Positions 26,095-34,318 of a DNA stretch of 64,000 bases are shown in pieces; the first letter of the stretch is position 1; every line of letters starts with the position of its first letter. The position numbers were made by a program, and so were the translations under genes. The stretch is from Kordia antarctica. Its GTDB lineage: Bacteria; Bacteroidota; Bacteroidia; Flavobacteriales; Flavobacteriaceae. The stretch spans positions 2,509,501-2,573,500 of the forward strand of contig NZ_CP019288.1 of the NCBI RefSeq assembly GCF_009901525.1, read 5' to 3'. The notes below the pieces were generated by a model. It was not told the origin of the DNA and made no database searches. It worked only from the letters and a program-made list of their open reading frames with translations.

Positions 26095-28153
26095 AGGCTT
26101 CAGAGTTTAATTCATCAAAAACTTCCTCTAGATCAGCTTCTAAAATTTTTGATGCATTATGATCCAGATTATCAATTAAGAAAGATTTATGAAGATTTGG
26201 TTTTAAAAGGTCGTATTCCCTTTTACTAAGTTCTTTTTCCAATAAAGGCAAGAGCACTACCTGATTTGAAATTACGGGGTAGAACTCTTCGATAATACTT
26301 TTGGAATGGTATTTATCAAACTTTTGAAGAGGACTATCTATAAAGACAGGAAATGTTATGCCAGACTCATCAACCAATGCCTTTAATAATGCTGTTGCAT
26401 ACAATTGCTGTTCTCCTTTAGATAGTGTCTCCTTTCTAATAATTTGTTTATTGCTATCATATAGGTCAATATTCATTATATCCTCATCAATCTGAATTTT
26501 TACTTCATTAATGAAATTGTCCTTATGCATCAACTTATTAAGACTTAATTTTAATGCTTTTTGAAGTGCGTATTTTTTCTCTTGCTTTATCTTTAGAATT
26601 AATGAATTAATTCTTTCCAAAAGATTTTCTGTTGTTTGGTATTTCTTATTATCTGAATCAACCAGTTTAAATTTAGTTTCAAGTTCAGATACTAATTTTT
26701 TATCTGAATTATTTTTAGCGCTTAATGCTCCTTGCTCAATTAATAAAGAGTTTTCTTTAGTTTTAAGCTCTTCAATCATCTTCTCAATCTGTGCTTTCTC
26801 ATCACGAAACTTTTTAGCAAGATGGTTGTCTTTTCTAGCCTCTGCTTGTTTAATTTTACTTGAAACCCTAAAAAAGAGTACCCTATTATTTTTTTCCTGT
26901 TGAACGATTGATTTTAATTGTGAACTGAAAGAACTTTTAAGGTTTAAATATAAAGCTTGAAAATCTCTATAACCTTCTTCTCCTATAGCTATTAAAACCT
27001 CTATTGGATTCGACTCGTTTTCAAATCTCGTTTTTAATGATTCCTTTATTATCTTTTCAATAATAGATGTATTTGATAAATCAGATTTTTGAAATTTTTC
27101 AGTTATTTCTTTTGAAAAGAGAATCAATTCTTTATTTAATAACCCATTTGGAATACTAGAATTTTCATGTTCATTCTCAAGTTGATTTTTTAATTGAACA
27201 AGTTTTTTACCTGCTATAACAAGTGGCGCTAATTCTAAAAGTGAAGACAGTTCAGCCTTTATTTGATCGGACTCTTTTTTTAATGTATTTTGTTCCTGTT
27301 TAAGCAGAATCAATTCATCGAGTGTAATCGTATTTCCCTCACGTATAAGCTTTTCTTGAATTGAATTACTCTTTGCTTTTAAGCTACTTAGCTCCTCAAT
27401 ATTTATTTGCTGTTGCTCTGAATTGAATTCAAGTAATTTTGAAGACTCCCTTTCTCTTTCTAGTAGTTCGTCTAATTGATTTTTTTCTATTTCAGATATA
27501 CCTTTGCGCAACAATTTAGAAGAAAGTGAAACTAAGTTTTTCTTAAGTTCTTCATATTTTTTTATACCTAAGACTTCAGAATAAGCCCGATTTAAACTCC
27601 TTAGTTCTTCTTTTGACTTTGCCTCTGCCAGAGATACTATTTTCTCAGCATCGAAAAAGAAAAACTTGGCAATTTCTCTTGGAAGGATAAAATCATTTAT
27701 GAAAAGGTCATAGCCAACTTCTTTGGTCAATTCATTTTCAATCCCATCGATTAAAATGCTTAATTTTTCACTATTATTTTCAAGGTTATAGGATCTTCGT
27801 ATTGAAATTGAATTGCAAGGTAACGAAGGAATGGCAAGTTCCTCCAGTTTAATATCTACGTAGAAAACTTTTTTAGATTCATCACTTTGATTCTCAATTT
27901 CTCTATTTAAAAGTGATTCTAAGAAAGGTTGATATCCTCCAGAATATTTTATGTCCAAGCGATATTTATTTTCAACCTGTCCCATTAACTTACCATAGAA
28001 AGCCCAAAGTAGAGACGTAAGCAAAGTGGTTTTTCCAAATCCGTTTTTTCCAGCTATGATACTTATATTCCCCTCAGATGATGGACTGAAGTCAATATCA
28101 TTCAATCCTTTATAAATCCTGAAATTATATAGAGTGATTTTACTAATTTTCAT
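26087..28153 (-). CDS. dndD: DndD, first copy (SMC-like ATPase)
   Basis: This 688-residue protein has YNFRIYKGLN, Walker A AGKNGFGKTT (34-43), coiled coils (about 195-300 and 420-560) and the signature LSKGEQQLYATALLKALVDE with FPVFIDSPLQKFD. This is the usual DndD layout. It forms the core of the modification complex with DndC and DndE. It overlaps dndC by 11 nt and dndE by 8 nt, a tightly coupled dndCDE operon. Confidence 0.88.
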   Translation of the reverse strand: MKISKITLYNFRIYKGLNDIDFSPSSEGNISIIAGKNGFGKTTLLTSLLWAFYGKLMGQVENKYRLDIKYSGGYQPFLESLLNREIENQSDESKKVFYVDIKLEELAIPSLPCNSISIRRSYNLENNSEKLSILIDGIENELTKEVGYDLFINDFILPREIAKFFFFDAEKIVSLAEAKSKEELRSLNRAYSEVLGIKKYEELKKNLVSLSSKLLRKGISEIEKNQLDELLERERESSKLLEFNSEQQQINIEELSSLKAKSNSIQEKLIREGNTITLDELILLKQEQNTLKKESDQIKAELSSLLELAPLVIAGKKLVQLKNQLENEHENSSIPNGLLNKELILFSKEITEKFQKSDLSNTSIIEKIIKESLKTRFENESNPIEVLIAIGEEGYRDFQALYLNLKSSFSSQLKSIVQQEKNNRVLFFRVSSKIKQAEARKDNHLAKKFRDEKAQIEKMIEELKTKENSLLIEQGALSAKNNSDKKLVSELETKFKLVDSDNKKYQTTENLLERINSLILKIKQEKKYALQKALKLSLNKLMHKDNFINEVKIQIDEDIMNIDLYDSNKQIIRKETLSKGEQQLYATALLKALVDESGITFPVFIDSPLQKFDKYHSKSIIEEFYPVISNQVVLLPLLEKELSKREYDLLKPNLHKSFLIDNLDHNASKILEADLEEVFDELNSEAYV

Positions 28154-29498
28154 TTTCTCTACTTGTTACGAATCTTTCAATTCTGTTCTCTATATCATTA
28201 TGCAACCCATATTTCGATACCATAAGTGTTTTAGTCTCTTGTAAAGATAATAGATTATCTATAAGATGAAAATAGCCCATATCATCCTCACAAATTTCTT
28301 TTAGAATACGTGTTTCAGTATTATTCAAAGATGCCGAATTATTAGTGCTGATATCTTTACCGAAAATCCCTCTATACAGGTCTCCTACATTTTTGTCAAA
28401 ATATAGGTCTCTATTCCAAGTAACTTGAATTGCAATAAGTTCTTGATTGGTTATCAAAAAGATATGAGGTCTTTCTTTTTGTAATTCTTTCTGAATTAAA
28501 AGTAGCTCTTTCAATTTTTGATATCGGTAACTAGGTCTATAAGGACCCCAATTTGTACCATCCTCTCGAACTGCTGGTCGTCCATCCCTTCTTTCGGGCA
28601 TTCTGTTTTCGTGAAGATTTCTCTCGTCAACTAAACTATTCCGATATTCCAATAAAGGTTTCATCCAAGACTGACCGTTCTCAATTAAAGCAGACATAGA
28701 TTTGTCTTTTTTTACTACAGTACAAGTCCAACACCCAAAACGTGACTGCCCACATGAAGAGTGTTCTTTGTTTACAACCACTGTTGGACATTCATAATCA
28801 TCGGCGCTTGCATCTGAATAAATTTGGAATAAAATTGAATTATCAAATCCCCAAGGTGAGGGGAATGTATTAATTATATACCAAATCTCTTCAAGCATTA
28901 ATTCTTTTATTGGGGCATACACGTATGTATTTACACTTGTTTGATGCTTAGAAAGTCGTTGCCCATCAATTTCGTGTTTACGCATTGAACGTTCACGTGC
29001 CACACTTTCTTCGTATCTAGTTCCTAACAAGACAATAGCTTCTCCTTTTTTATCAATTTGTTCTAATAGAAAATTTGAAGTTGGTTTTATTTTGAGTTTA
29101 GTTGTGCACCAACGAAAAGCATTGTTTGGAACTGGATATCCTTTTCCCAAAACATTAATCCAGTAAGTTTCTTCTAATAGCGGCACTGTTTTTTTAACGA
29201 TGATTGGTAAGTTTTGTTCTCTTGCAGCTACAGAAATTTTAGCTAAAACATCATCCACGTAAGATGAGATAATGGGATTCTCAACAAGAGTATCATTGCA
29301 AACAACGTAAACAGGTCTTCTTAATTGAAAGGGCGTTGGCATTTTTCTAATCTTCTCCAAGGCTTTCCATACGAGCATAAGTAAAACGGTAGAATCCTTA
29401 CCGCCACTAAAACCTATTATCCAAGGTCTTTGCGACTTGTCAGTAAAGGCGTACTGGTCAATAATTTCATCAATTATATTATCTATTCTTTTTGACAT
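28143..29498 (-). CDS. dndC: DndC, sulphur-transfer PP-loop enzyme (intact)
   Basis: This 451-residue protein carries the PP-loop SGGKDS (31-36) of the PAPS-reductase/ATP-pyrophosphatase fold. It has conserved cysteines for an iron-sulphur cluster: WCTTK, YECP, then SSCGQSRFGCWTC. DndC uses ATP and sulphur delivered by a cysteine desulfurase (DndA or IscS, not in the window) to place sulphur on the DNA backbone. The dndA-less arrangement is common. It is the only complete dndC here, so both DndD/DndE sets would depend on it. A 16-bp palindrome lies 16 bp upstream of the start. Confidence 0.9.
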   Translation of the reverse strand: MSKRIDNIIDEIIDQYAFTDKSQRPWIIGFSGGKDSTVLLMLVWKALEKIRKMPTPFQLRRPVYVVCNDTLVENPIISSYVDDVLAKISVAAREQNLPIIVKKTVPLLEETYWINVLGKGYPVPNNAFRWCTTKLKIKPTSNFLLEQIDKKGEAIVLLGTRYEESVARERSMRKHEIDGQRLSKHQTSVNTYVYAPIKELMLEEIWYIINTFPSPWGFDNSILFQIYSDASADDYECPTVVVNKEHSSCGQSRFGCWTCTVVKKDKSMSALIENGQSWMKPLLEYRNSLVDERNLHENRMPERRDGRPAVREDGTNWGPYRPSYRYQKLKELLLIQKELQKERPHIFLITNQELIAIQVTWNRDLYFDKNVGDLYRGIFGKDISTNNSASLNNTETRILKEICEDDMGYFHLIDNLLSLQETKTLMVSKYGLHNDIENRIERFVTSRENEN

Positions 29499-29513
29499 AT
29501 TTCAATTCATTAG

Positions 29514-29529
29514 CTTTAGTTGGCTAAAG
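29514..29529 (-). promoter_or_regulatory. Palindrome CTTTAGTTGGCTAAAG before dndC
   Basis: CTTTAG and CTAAAG flank a TTGG loop, 16 bp upstream of the dndC start codon. A palindrome at this location could be an operator overlapping the promoter or 5' UTR. Its CTTTAGTT half also occurs in the sites beside the XRE regulator (3467-3474, 3581-3588). Given the AT-rich sequence this may be chance. Confidence 0.4.
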
Positions 29530-30842
29530 TCGTATTTATATTCTTAGAACTATAAAATATAAACTCTAATGCTTTGGCTTGATACTTTTCGTCTTTTAAT
29601 GTTTCTTAAACCTTATCTGCGAACCAAATTACATTTTAAGTTTCCTTTTTTTTAATTAAAATTTCTCAACATAACTCTAAATTACTCTTAACAAAAAAAT
29701 TTGGGTTTTATTGAGTATTGCTAAATCAATTTCTAATATTAGATACTCTCAAACAACAATTTCTTTGTTCTTTACAAATGTAATTATATACTATCCATTC
29801 ACAACTAATTATGTTCAGCTTGGGACTTCACGAATTTTGAACAAAATAGCGAATAGATTAATCATTATCTAAAAATTTTAAAGCTATTTTAGGGTTTTAT
29901 TAAAATGTTTATAGATAAATAAAATAGCTTTAAATAGCAATTATTTGCTCTTACCCTAAATCAATGTCAAAAGTAATCAAATTAAATAGTTCCTCATTCA
30001 GCTATTAAGAAGATTAACATAGTGCTCTTAAAGTTCTTGTGAAACTTTAGTTTATAACGCTGAAATAATAGTTTGATAGTCATCAGAAGGACAGGTTTTG
30101 AAGAAGGAATCAGTCCTTATCATCTGATAATTCTGAAAATGATGAAATAGCAGAAATCAATAAAGTCTTTGTTTTACCTATGATTGTATTAATTGGTAAA
30201 GAATTTGAACTTGTTACATTCATTATCAACATATTCATACATCGCATTCCTGCCAATGCCTTTGTAACCTGTAACCTGTAACCTGTAACCTGTAACCTGT
30301 AACCTGTAACATAAAACTAAAAACCTATGAGAAGAAATCAAAAAGAGAAAAAGAATAGAAACATTATTCTCCCAATTATGTGACCATTTTATGATAAGAC
30401 GTAATTACACAAAAACGTCTCAAGGGTTCAAAACTAGAATAACATCTAAGATAACCGCTTTAACTACTATTCAATATATCAACAAACTTATATTTGACAG
30501 AAACATTAATAATATTAAAATTAGTATTATTTAAAATGCACAACGGGTTATGTATAAATACATCAAAAATATAACTTCAGCTTTTAGAATAAGAAATAGA
30601 AAAAAAATTATTTATATTTGAGGAGTATTAATATTTAATAAAGAATACACAAACGAATACGATCAGGTCATTTTTAGTCTACAAAATAAAATTAAGAAAA
30701 TGATTTTCAGCCACTTATGTTATTTCAATTTTTAGAGGCACAGGCGAGAGCGTGACCGCTTTTTTGCGGGAACCCCATTATTCTTGGTTTTGGTTATTAG
30801 GTATTGGGTGTTAGGTTATTCGTTTATTCGTGGATTTGCTTT
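29530..30842. other. Intergenic region between dndC and the porin gene
   Basis: About 1.3 kb with no supported gene on either strand. It contains a heptanucleotide repeat (30264-30310). A GC-richer block near 30735-30780 (GGCGAGAGCGTGACCGC, then TTTTTTGCGGGAACCCC) stands out but no family was recognised. The length suggests a decayed segment at the border of the Dnd island. Confidence 0.5.
30264..30310. repeat. (GTAACCT) heptanucleotide tandem repeat, 6.7 copies
   Basis: Perfect tandem copies of a 7-bp unit run for 47 bp. Similar 7-bp-period repeats with other sequences occur at 34069-34117 and 44546-44580. The perfect identity of the units indicates recent expansion or contraction by slippage. 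It lies between genes, so no frame is affected. Confidence 0.9.
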
Positions 30843-32816
30843 TTATGAGAAGAAGTTCCAAACAAGTCCGAAACGCACGATGAAGTCGCGGTATGGATAG
30901 TTTGGTGCCGAGAAAAAGTTGTAGCCAGTAAACGGTGAGTTTAGATGTTCTAGCTTGAAGTAGATTCTAGTTCGTCTTACTTTGGCGTTAATGAAAACGT
31001 CAAATCGTGGGAAACCTCCAATTTTTTGCTGATTTTGACTGTACGTTTCTCCTAATAATGGACTGTACCCGTTGGCAAAGTATTCCGTGAAATAACTGAA
31101 TGTAACTCCCGTTTGTATGAATAGTGCTTTTTTGAACCATTTGTCCGTATAGTATAAGGTGTTTCGAGTTACTAATTCGGGTACATTGAATACGTCGCCA
31201 GTTTGCGTTACTTTTTGATACATGACTGTATTGTTGAGCGCAAATTTTCCGTACTTAAATTCTTTTCCAAATTTTACTTTTAAATATGTGATTGCATCTT
31301 CCGATTGTTGCGGCGATATTTGTTGTCCGTCTGTAAGTCCTGAGAAGTATGTATAATTGTCCATTGACGTAAAACTCACATCCGCATTGAACCATTTTTT
31401 TGATTTTACACTGAAGTTTAAACTCTGCGTTCGCTCATTTTTGAGATTGTTGCGCCAATTGTAGCTTATGTAATCACTTTGATTGACAATGAAGTTAAAG
31501 TTTGGCGCTTTGGAATTGATCACAATAGACGCTTCTGTAAGTATGTCATCGTTGAATTTGTATTTGGCGCGTCCGTTGAAATAGTTTCCTCCGAGTTCGC
31601 CTGAAATGTTAGCTAGCAAATCTGCTTTTAGCTGAATTCCCGCAATGGTATGTTGCCATTCTCCTCCAACAGAAACAACATCGCCTTCTATTTTGTTTGG
31701 TATCACAGTTCCGTTAGCTTGATAGAGAATTTTGTCAAAGAAATACTCGTATTTTGTGTGATTTGCTTTGAATTTGACATCGCCAAATGTTTTTGTGCGG
31801 TAACTTAAGCTTCCTTCGTTGAATAGTTTTCGCAGTTGCGATCTATCTCGTATTCTTGCTGCTACATAGCTTTCTCCAAATTGATCATTTTGACTTGTTT
31901 GATCGAAGATATAATATTTTGTTTCGTAATTGAATGTGTGTCCAACCCGCAAATTAGAATCGTTCAAAGAATCTTTTTTCTTAAGTATTTTATAATCGTG
32001 ATCAACGTAATAACGTTTTCCCACTAATATGTTTTGTGCATCTTGGTACGCTACTGATAAACGCGATCTGTCTGTGAATTCATCCACACCATTTTCAAAA
32101 TCAATAACTGCTGCTGCTGTAATTCCTCCATTTTCATTGTTCAATACATCTTGCGAATAGAAATGTCCACGCATGGCATACCGATCATTTTTAGTTCTAT
32201 AATTCGCTGTAAATTTAAAATTTCCCGTGCTACTGAGTATGTTTTGGTATTTCCCTAACGAGCGCATTCCTTTGTATGCAATGGAGAAATTCATTCGTTT
32301 TGACGTATTCATCGTAATAAACGCATCTAGCAATTGTCCTTGTTCCATCGCTGTTTTGAAGAATAATTCCGTCGTTGGCGTTGGCACATTGAAGTATTTT
32401 ACATCTTCAATTTCATCGTAGTTGAAGTGTTTTGCGCGCATTCCGATACTTGGAAACGAAGAAGGTCTGTCAAACGAATATCCTAAGTTGTTATAGGTTT
32501 GCCCTAAGTTTGAAAATGGCAAGAGTTCAAATTCGTCTTTTCGTAAGTAATTGAATTTGTATTCTTTTTGAATGGTTAAGGTTGTATCAAAAAGTATGGT
32601 ATCACGTTCGTGCGTAATTATTTTATACAGATTGATATCATATTCTTTTCGCTTAGCTGTTTTATCTTTTTCAGAAGACTTATTGGAATTCGTGGCGTTT
32701 TGCTGTCCGCGTTCGCTCATTTTCTCTTTTTTTCCTTCAACAGGTATCTCTTCTACTTGCGCATGCAATGCAGGAACAGTAATACATATGAATATAACGA
32801 AAAGGATGTACTTCAC
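30843..32816 (-). CDS. Putative outer-membrane porin (Porin_10 type)
   Basis: This 657-residue protein has a signal peptide ending near ALHAQ, then a charged linker (about 20-60). Many amphipathic beta strands with aromatic girdles follow, ending in YRDFIVRFGLVWNFFS: a terminal aromatic residue near the C terminus is typical of outer-membrane barrels. The arrangement and length fit the putative porin family common in Flavobacteriia. It should act as an outer-membrane channel. No substrate can be inferred. Confidence 0.75.
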   Translation of the reverse strand: MKYILFVIFICITVPALHAQVEEIPVEGKKEKMSERGQQNATNSNKSSEKDKTAKRKEYDINLYKIITHERDTILFDTTLTIQKEYKFNYLRKDEFELLPFSNLGQTYNNLGYSFDRPSSFPSIGMRAKHFNYDEIEDVKYFNVPTPTTELFFKTAMEQGQLLDAFITMNTSKRMNFSIAYKGMRSLGKYQNILSSTGNFKFTANYRTKNDRYAMRGHFYSQDVLNNENGGITAAAVIDFENGVDEFTDRSRLSVAYQDAQNILVGKRYYVDHDYKILKKKDSLNDSNLRVGHTFNYETKYYIFDQTSQNDQFGESYVAARIRDRSQLRKLFNEGSLSYRTKTFGDVKFKANHTKYEYFFDKILYQANGTVIPNKIEGDVVSVGGEWQHTIAGIQLKADLLANISGELGGNYFNGRAKYKFNDDILTEASIVINSKAPNFNFIVNQSDYISYNWRNNLKNERTQSLNFSVKSKKWFNADVSFTSMDNYTYFSGLTDGQQISPQQSEDAITYLKVKFGKEFKYGKFALNNTVMYQKVTQTGDVFNVPELVTRNTLYYTDKWFKKALFIQTGVTFSYFTEYFANGYSPLLGETYSQNQQKIGGFPRFDVFINAKVRRTRIYFKLEHLNSPFTGYNFFSAPNYPYRDFIVRFGLVWNFFS

Positions 32817-33015
32817 TTGTTTTGTTTTTTTAGCGTATTTACAACTACTTATATCATTTTACGCTTGCTAGTCAACAAAAGTATACTTTTTGAACGAAAT
32901 AAAAAGCGTTCAATTGTTATTGAAATCATAAATTAATTTAAGTTCAATATAAGTTTCACATTTAACTATTGAATGATTCCCAATAAACACTAGAGTTAAA
33001 AGCCTATTTTTCAAT

Positions 33016-33284
33016 TTGTTATTTTCTTTTTCTTTGCTCGCACAACATTTCGACTCCGCTCAATGTGACAAGCAGAAACAAAAGAAAGTGCGTTTTTAGT
33101 TCGTATGATTTCTATTTTATATTTTGGAACTCATGAATCTTCGATTTCCAGAGGTGTTTTTAGTTTTTTCCCTGAAAAACTAAAACCGCATTCATTTTTC
33201 TAAATTTTTTCCAAGGCTTCAAAAATTCTTAACGAAAAGTAAATACTACACTGCGGAAAAAGAAATCGTGCGTGTTATTTACAC
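33016..33284 (+). repeat. Dispersed intergenic repeat, copy A
   Basis: The core at 33148-33238 is 91 nt long and matches 41817-41907 at all but about two positions. Weaker similarity extends from about 33016 (TTTCTTTTTCTTTGCTCGCACAA) to 33284. It contains the stem TTTTAGTTTTT/AAAAACTAAAA. This copy ends just upstream of the rnhB promoter, and copy B just upstream of the lysS promoter, both in the same orientation. It may be a non-coding mobile repeat or a conserved transcript end. Confidence 0.7.
33045..33070. repeat. REP-like palindrome (GAGCGGAGTCGA family)
   Basis: ACATTTCGACTCCGCTCAATGTGACA is an imperfect palindrome nested in dispersed repeat A. Related copies are at 44515-44534, 51877-51904 and 63847-63867. 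These resemble the short intergenic palindromes dispersed in many Bacteroidota genomes. Confidence 0.65.
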
Positions 33285-33337
33285 ATCGTATTTTAACTAG
33301 ATTATTGGCTTTCGCGAAAACTGTTTTGTATTTGCAT

Positions 33338-33368
33338 TTTGATTTAGTCTAAAGAAAAGATAGTTTTG
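33338..33368 (+). promoter_or_regulatory. Bacteroidota-type promoter of rnhB
   Basis: TTTG at 33338-33341 and TAGTTTTG at 33361-33368, with a 19-nt gap, fit the consensus TTTG-N19-21-TAnnTTTG exactly. The rnhB ATG at 33387 follows 18 nt later, so the mRNA leader is very short. Confidence 0.65.
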
Positions 33369-33386
33369 TTCTTTAAGATTTTACAT

Positions 33387-33983
33387 ATGTTAGCATTACA
33401 ATTATTGGATGGATTAGAAGCCGGAACTGATGAAGCTGGACGCGGATGCCTTGCCGGACCTGTAACCGCAGCCGCCGTAATTTTACCCGCAACGTTTTCA
33501 AACAATATGCTAAACGACTCTAAACAGTTGAGCGAAAAGAAACGTGAATTACTTCGTCCAATTATTGAATTAGAAGCACTTGCTTTTGGCGTAGCGCATA
33601 TTTATCCTAAAGAAATTGACAAGATTAATATTTTGAACGCTTCTATTTTGGGAATGCAAAAAGCAATTGACCAAATGGCAATTGTTCCTATACATATTAT
33701 TGTAGACGGAAATAAATTTAAACCGTATAAAAATATTCCACATCAAACTATTATAAAAGGAGATGGAAAATATATGAATATTGCTGCTGCTTCTGTGTTG
33801 GCAAAAACATACAGAGACGCATATATGGAGAAAATTCATGAAGAGTTTCCGATGTATAATTGGAAGCAAAATAAAGGATATCCTACTTTAGAACATCGTG
33901 ATGCAATTCGGAAATACGGAACTACTAAATATCATCGCATGTCGTTCAGGTTACTTCCTGAACAGTATTCGCTGGATTTTTAG
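33387..33983 (+). CDS. rnhB: Ribonuclease HII
   Basis: RNase HII nicks DNA 5' of misincorporated ribonucleotides and removes RNA in hybrids. The start is set at 33387 ([20 protein letters not shown]), since the upstream in-frame ATG at 33366 overlaps the promoter. The active-site [14 protein letters not shown] carries the first acidic pair (DE). VDGNKF and [12 protein letters not shown] follow, as does the C-terminal HRMSF. The product is 198 residues, usual for the family. It is a stand-alone gene. Confidence 0.95.
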   Translation: MLALQLLDGLEAGTDEAGRGCLAGPVTAAAVILPATFSNNMLNDSKQLSEKKRELLRPIIELEALAFGVAHIYPKEIDKINILNASILGMQKAIDQMAIVPIHIIVDGNKFKPYKNIPHQTIIKGDGKYMNIAAASVLAKTYRDAYMEKIHEEFPMYNWKQNKGYPTLEHRDAIRKYGTTKYHRMSFRLLPEQYSLDF

Positions 33984-34068
33984 ATTTTATTAGACTTCTT
34001 AGATTTTTGGACTTTGTTAGATTTGTTTTTTTGTAAATTCGTTGATTTTTTCACTTTTAACTTTCAAT

Positions 34069-34117
34069 TTTTCACTTTTCACTTTTCACTTTTTACTTTT
34101 CACTTTTCACTTTTCAC
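34069..34117. repeat. (TTTTCAC) heptanucleotide tandem repeat, 7 copies
   Basis: Seven units of TTTTCAC, one of them TTTTTAC, run for 49 bp between rnhB and the next gene. Imperfect copies flank it. It is one of several 7-bp-period repeats in this window. Confidence 0.85.
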
Positions 34118-34251
34118 TTCCACTTTCAACTCTTTATTGTTCGTTAATTTATTTTTTGTTGATTTGTTAATTTGTCACTTCAAATAATTGATTTGTTAAT
34201 AACAACTGTAATTCTATCGTCTTTACAATAATTTACAATCCTATAAGTTTA

Positions 34252-34259
34252 TACTTTTG
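34252..34259 (+). promoter_or_regulatory. -7 box TACTTTTG
   Basis: TACTTTTG matches TAnnTTTG and lies 60 bp before the ATG at 34319. The -33 region is only weakly matched (TTTACA near 34232). Confidence 0.45.
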
Positions 34260-34318
34260 TAGTTCGTTAGATTATAAAAGGGCAACAACATTGCAAAATG
34301 TTATAAAATAGATTTTAC

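Noticed and set aside
33366-33386. Upstream ATG for rnhB
   Set aside because: It overlaps the -7 element TAGTTTTG, so it could not be in the transcript.
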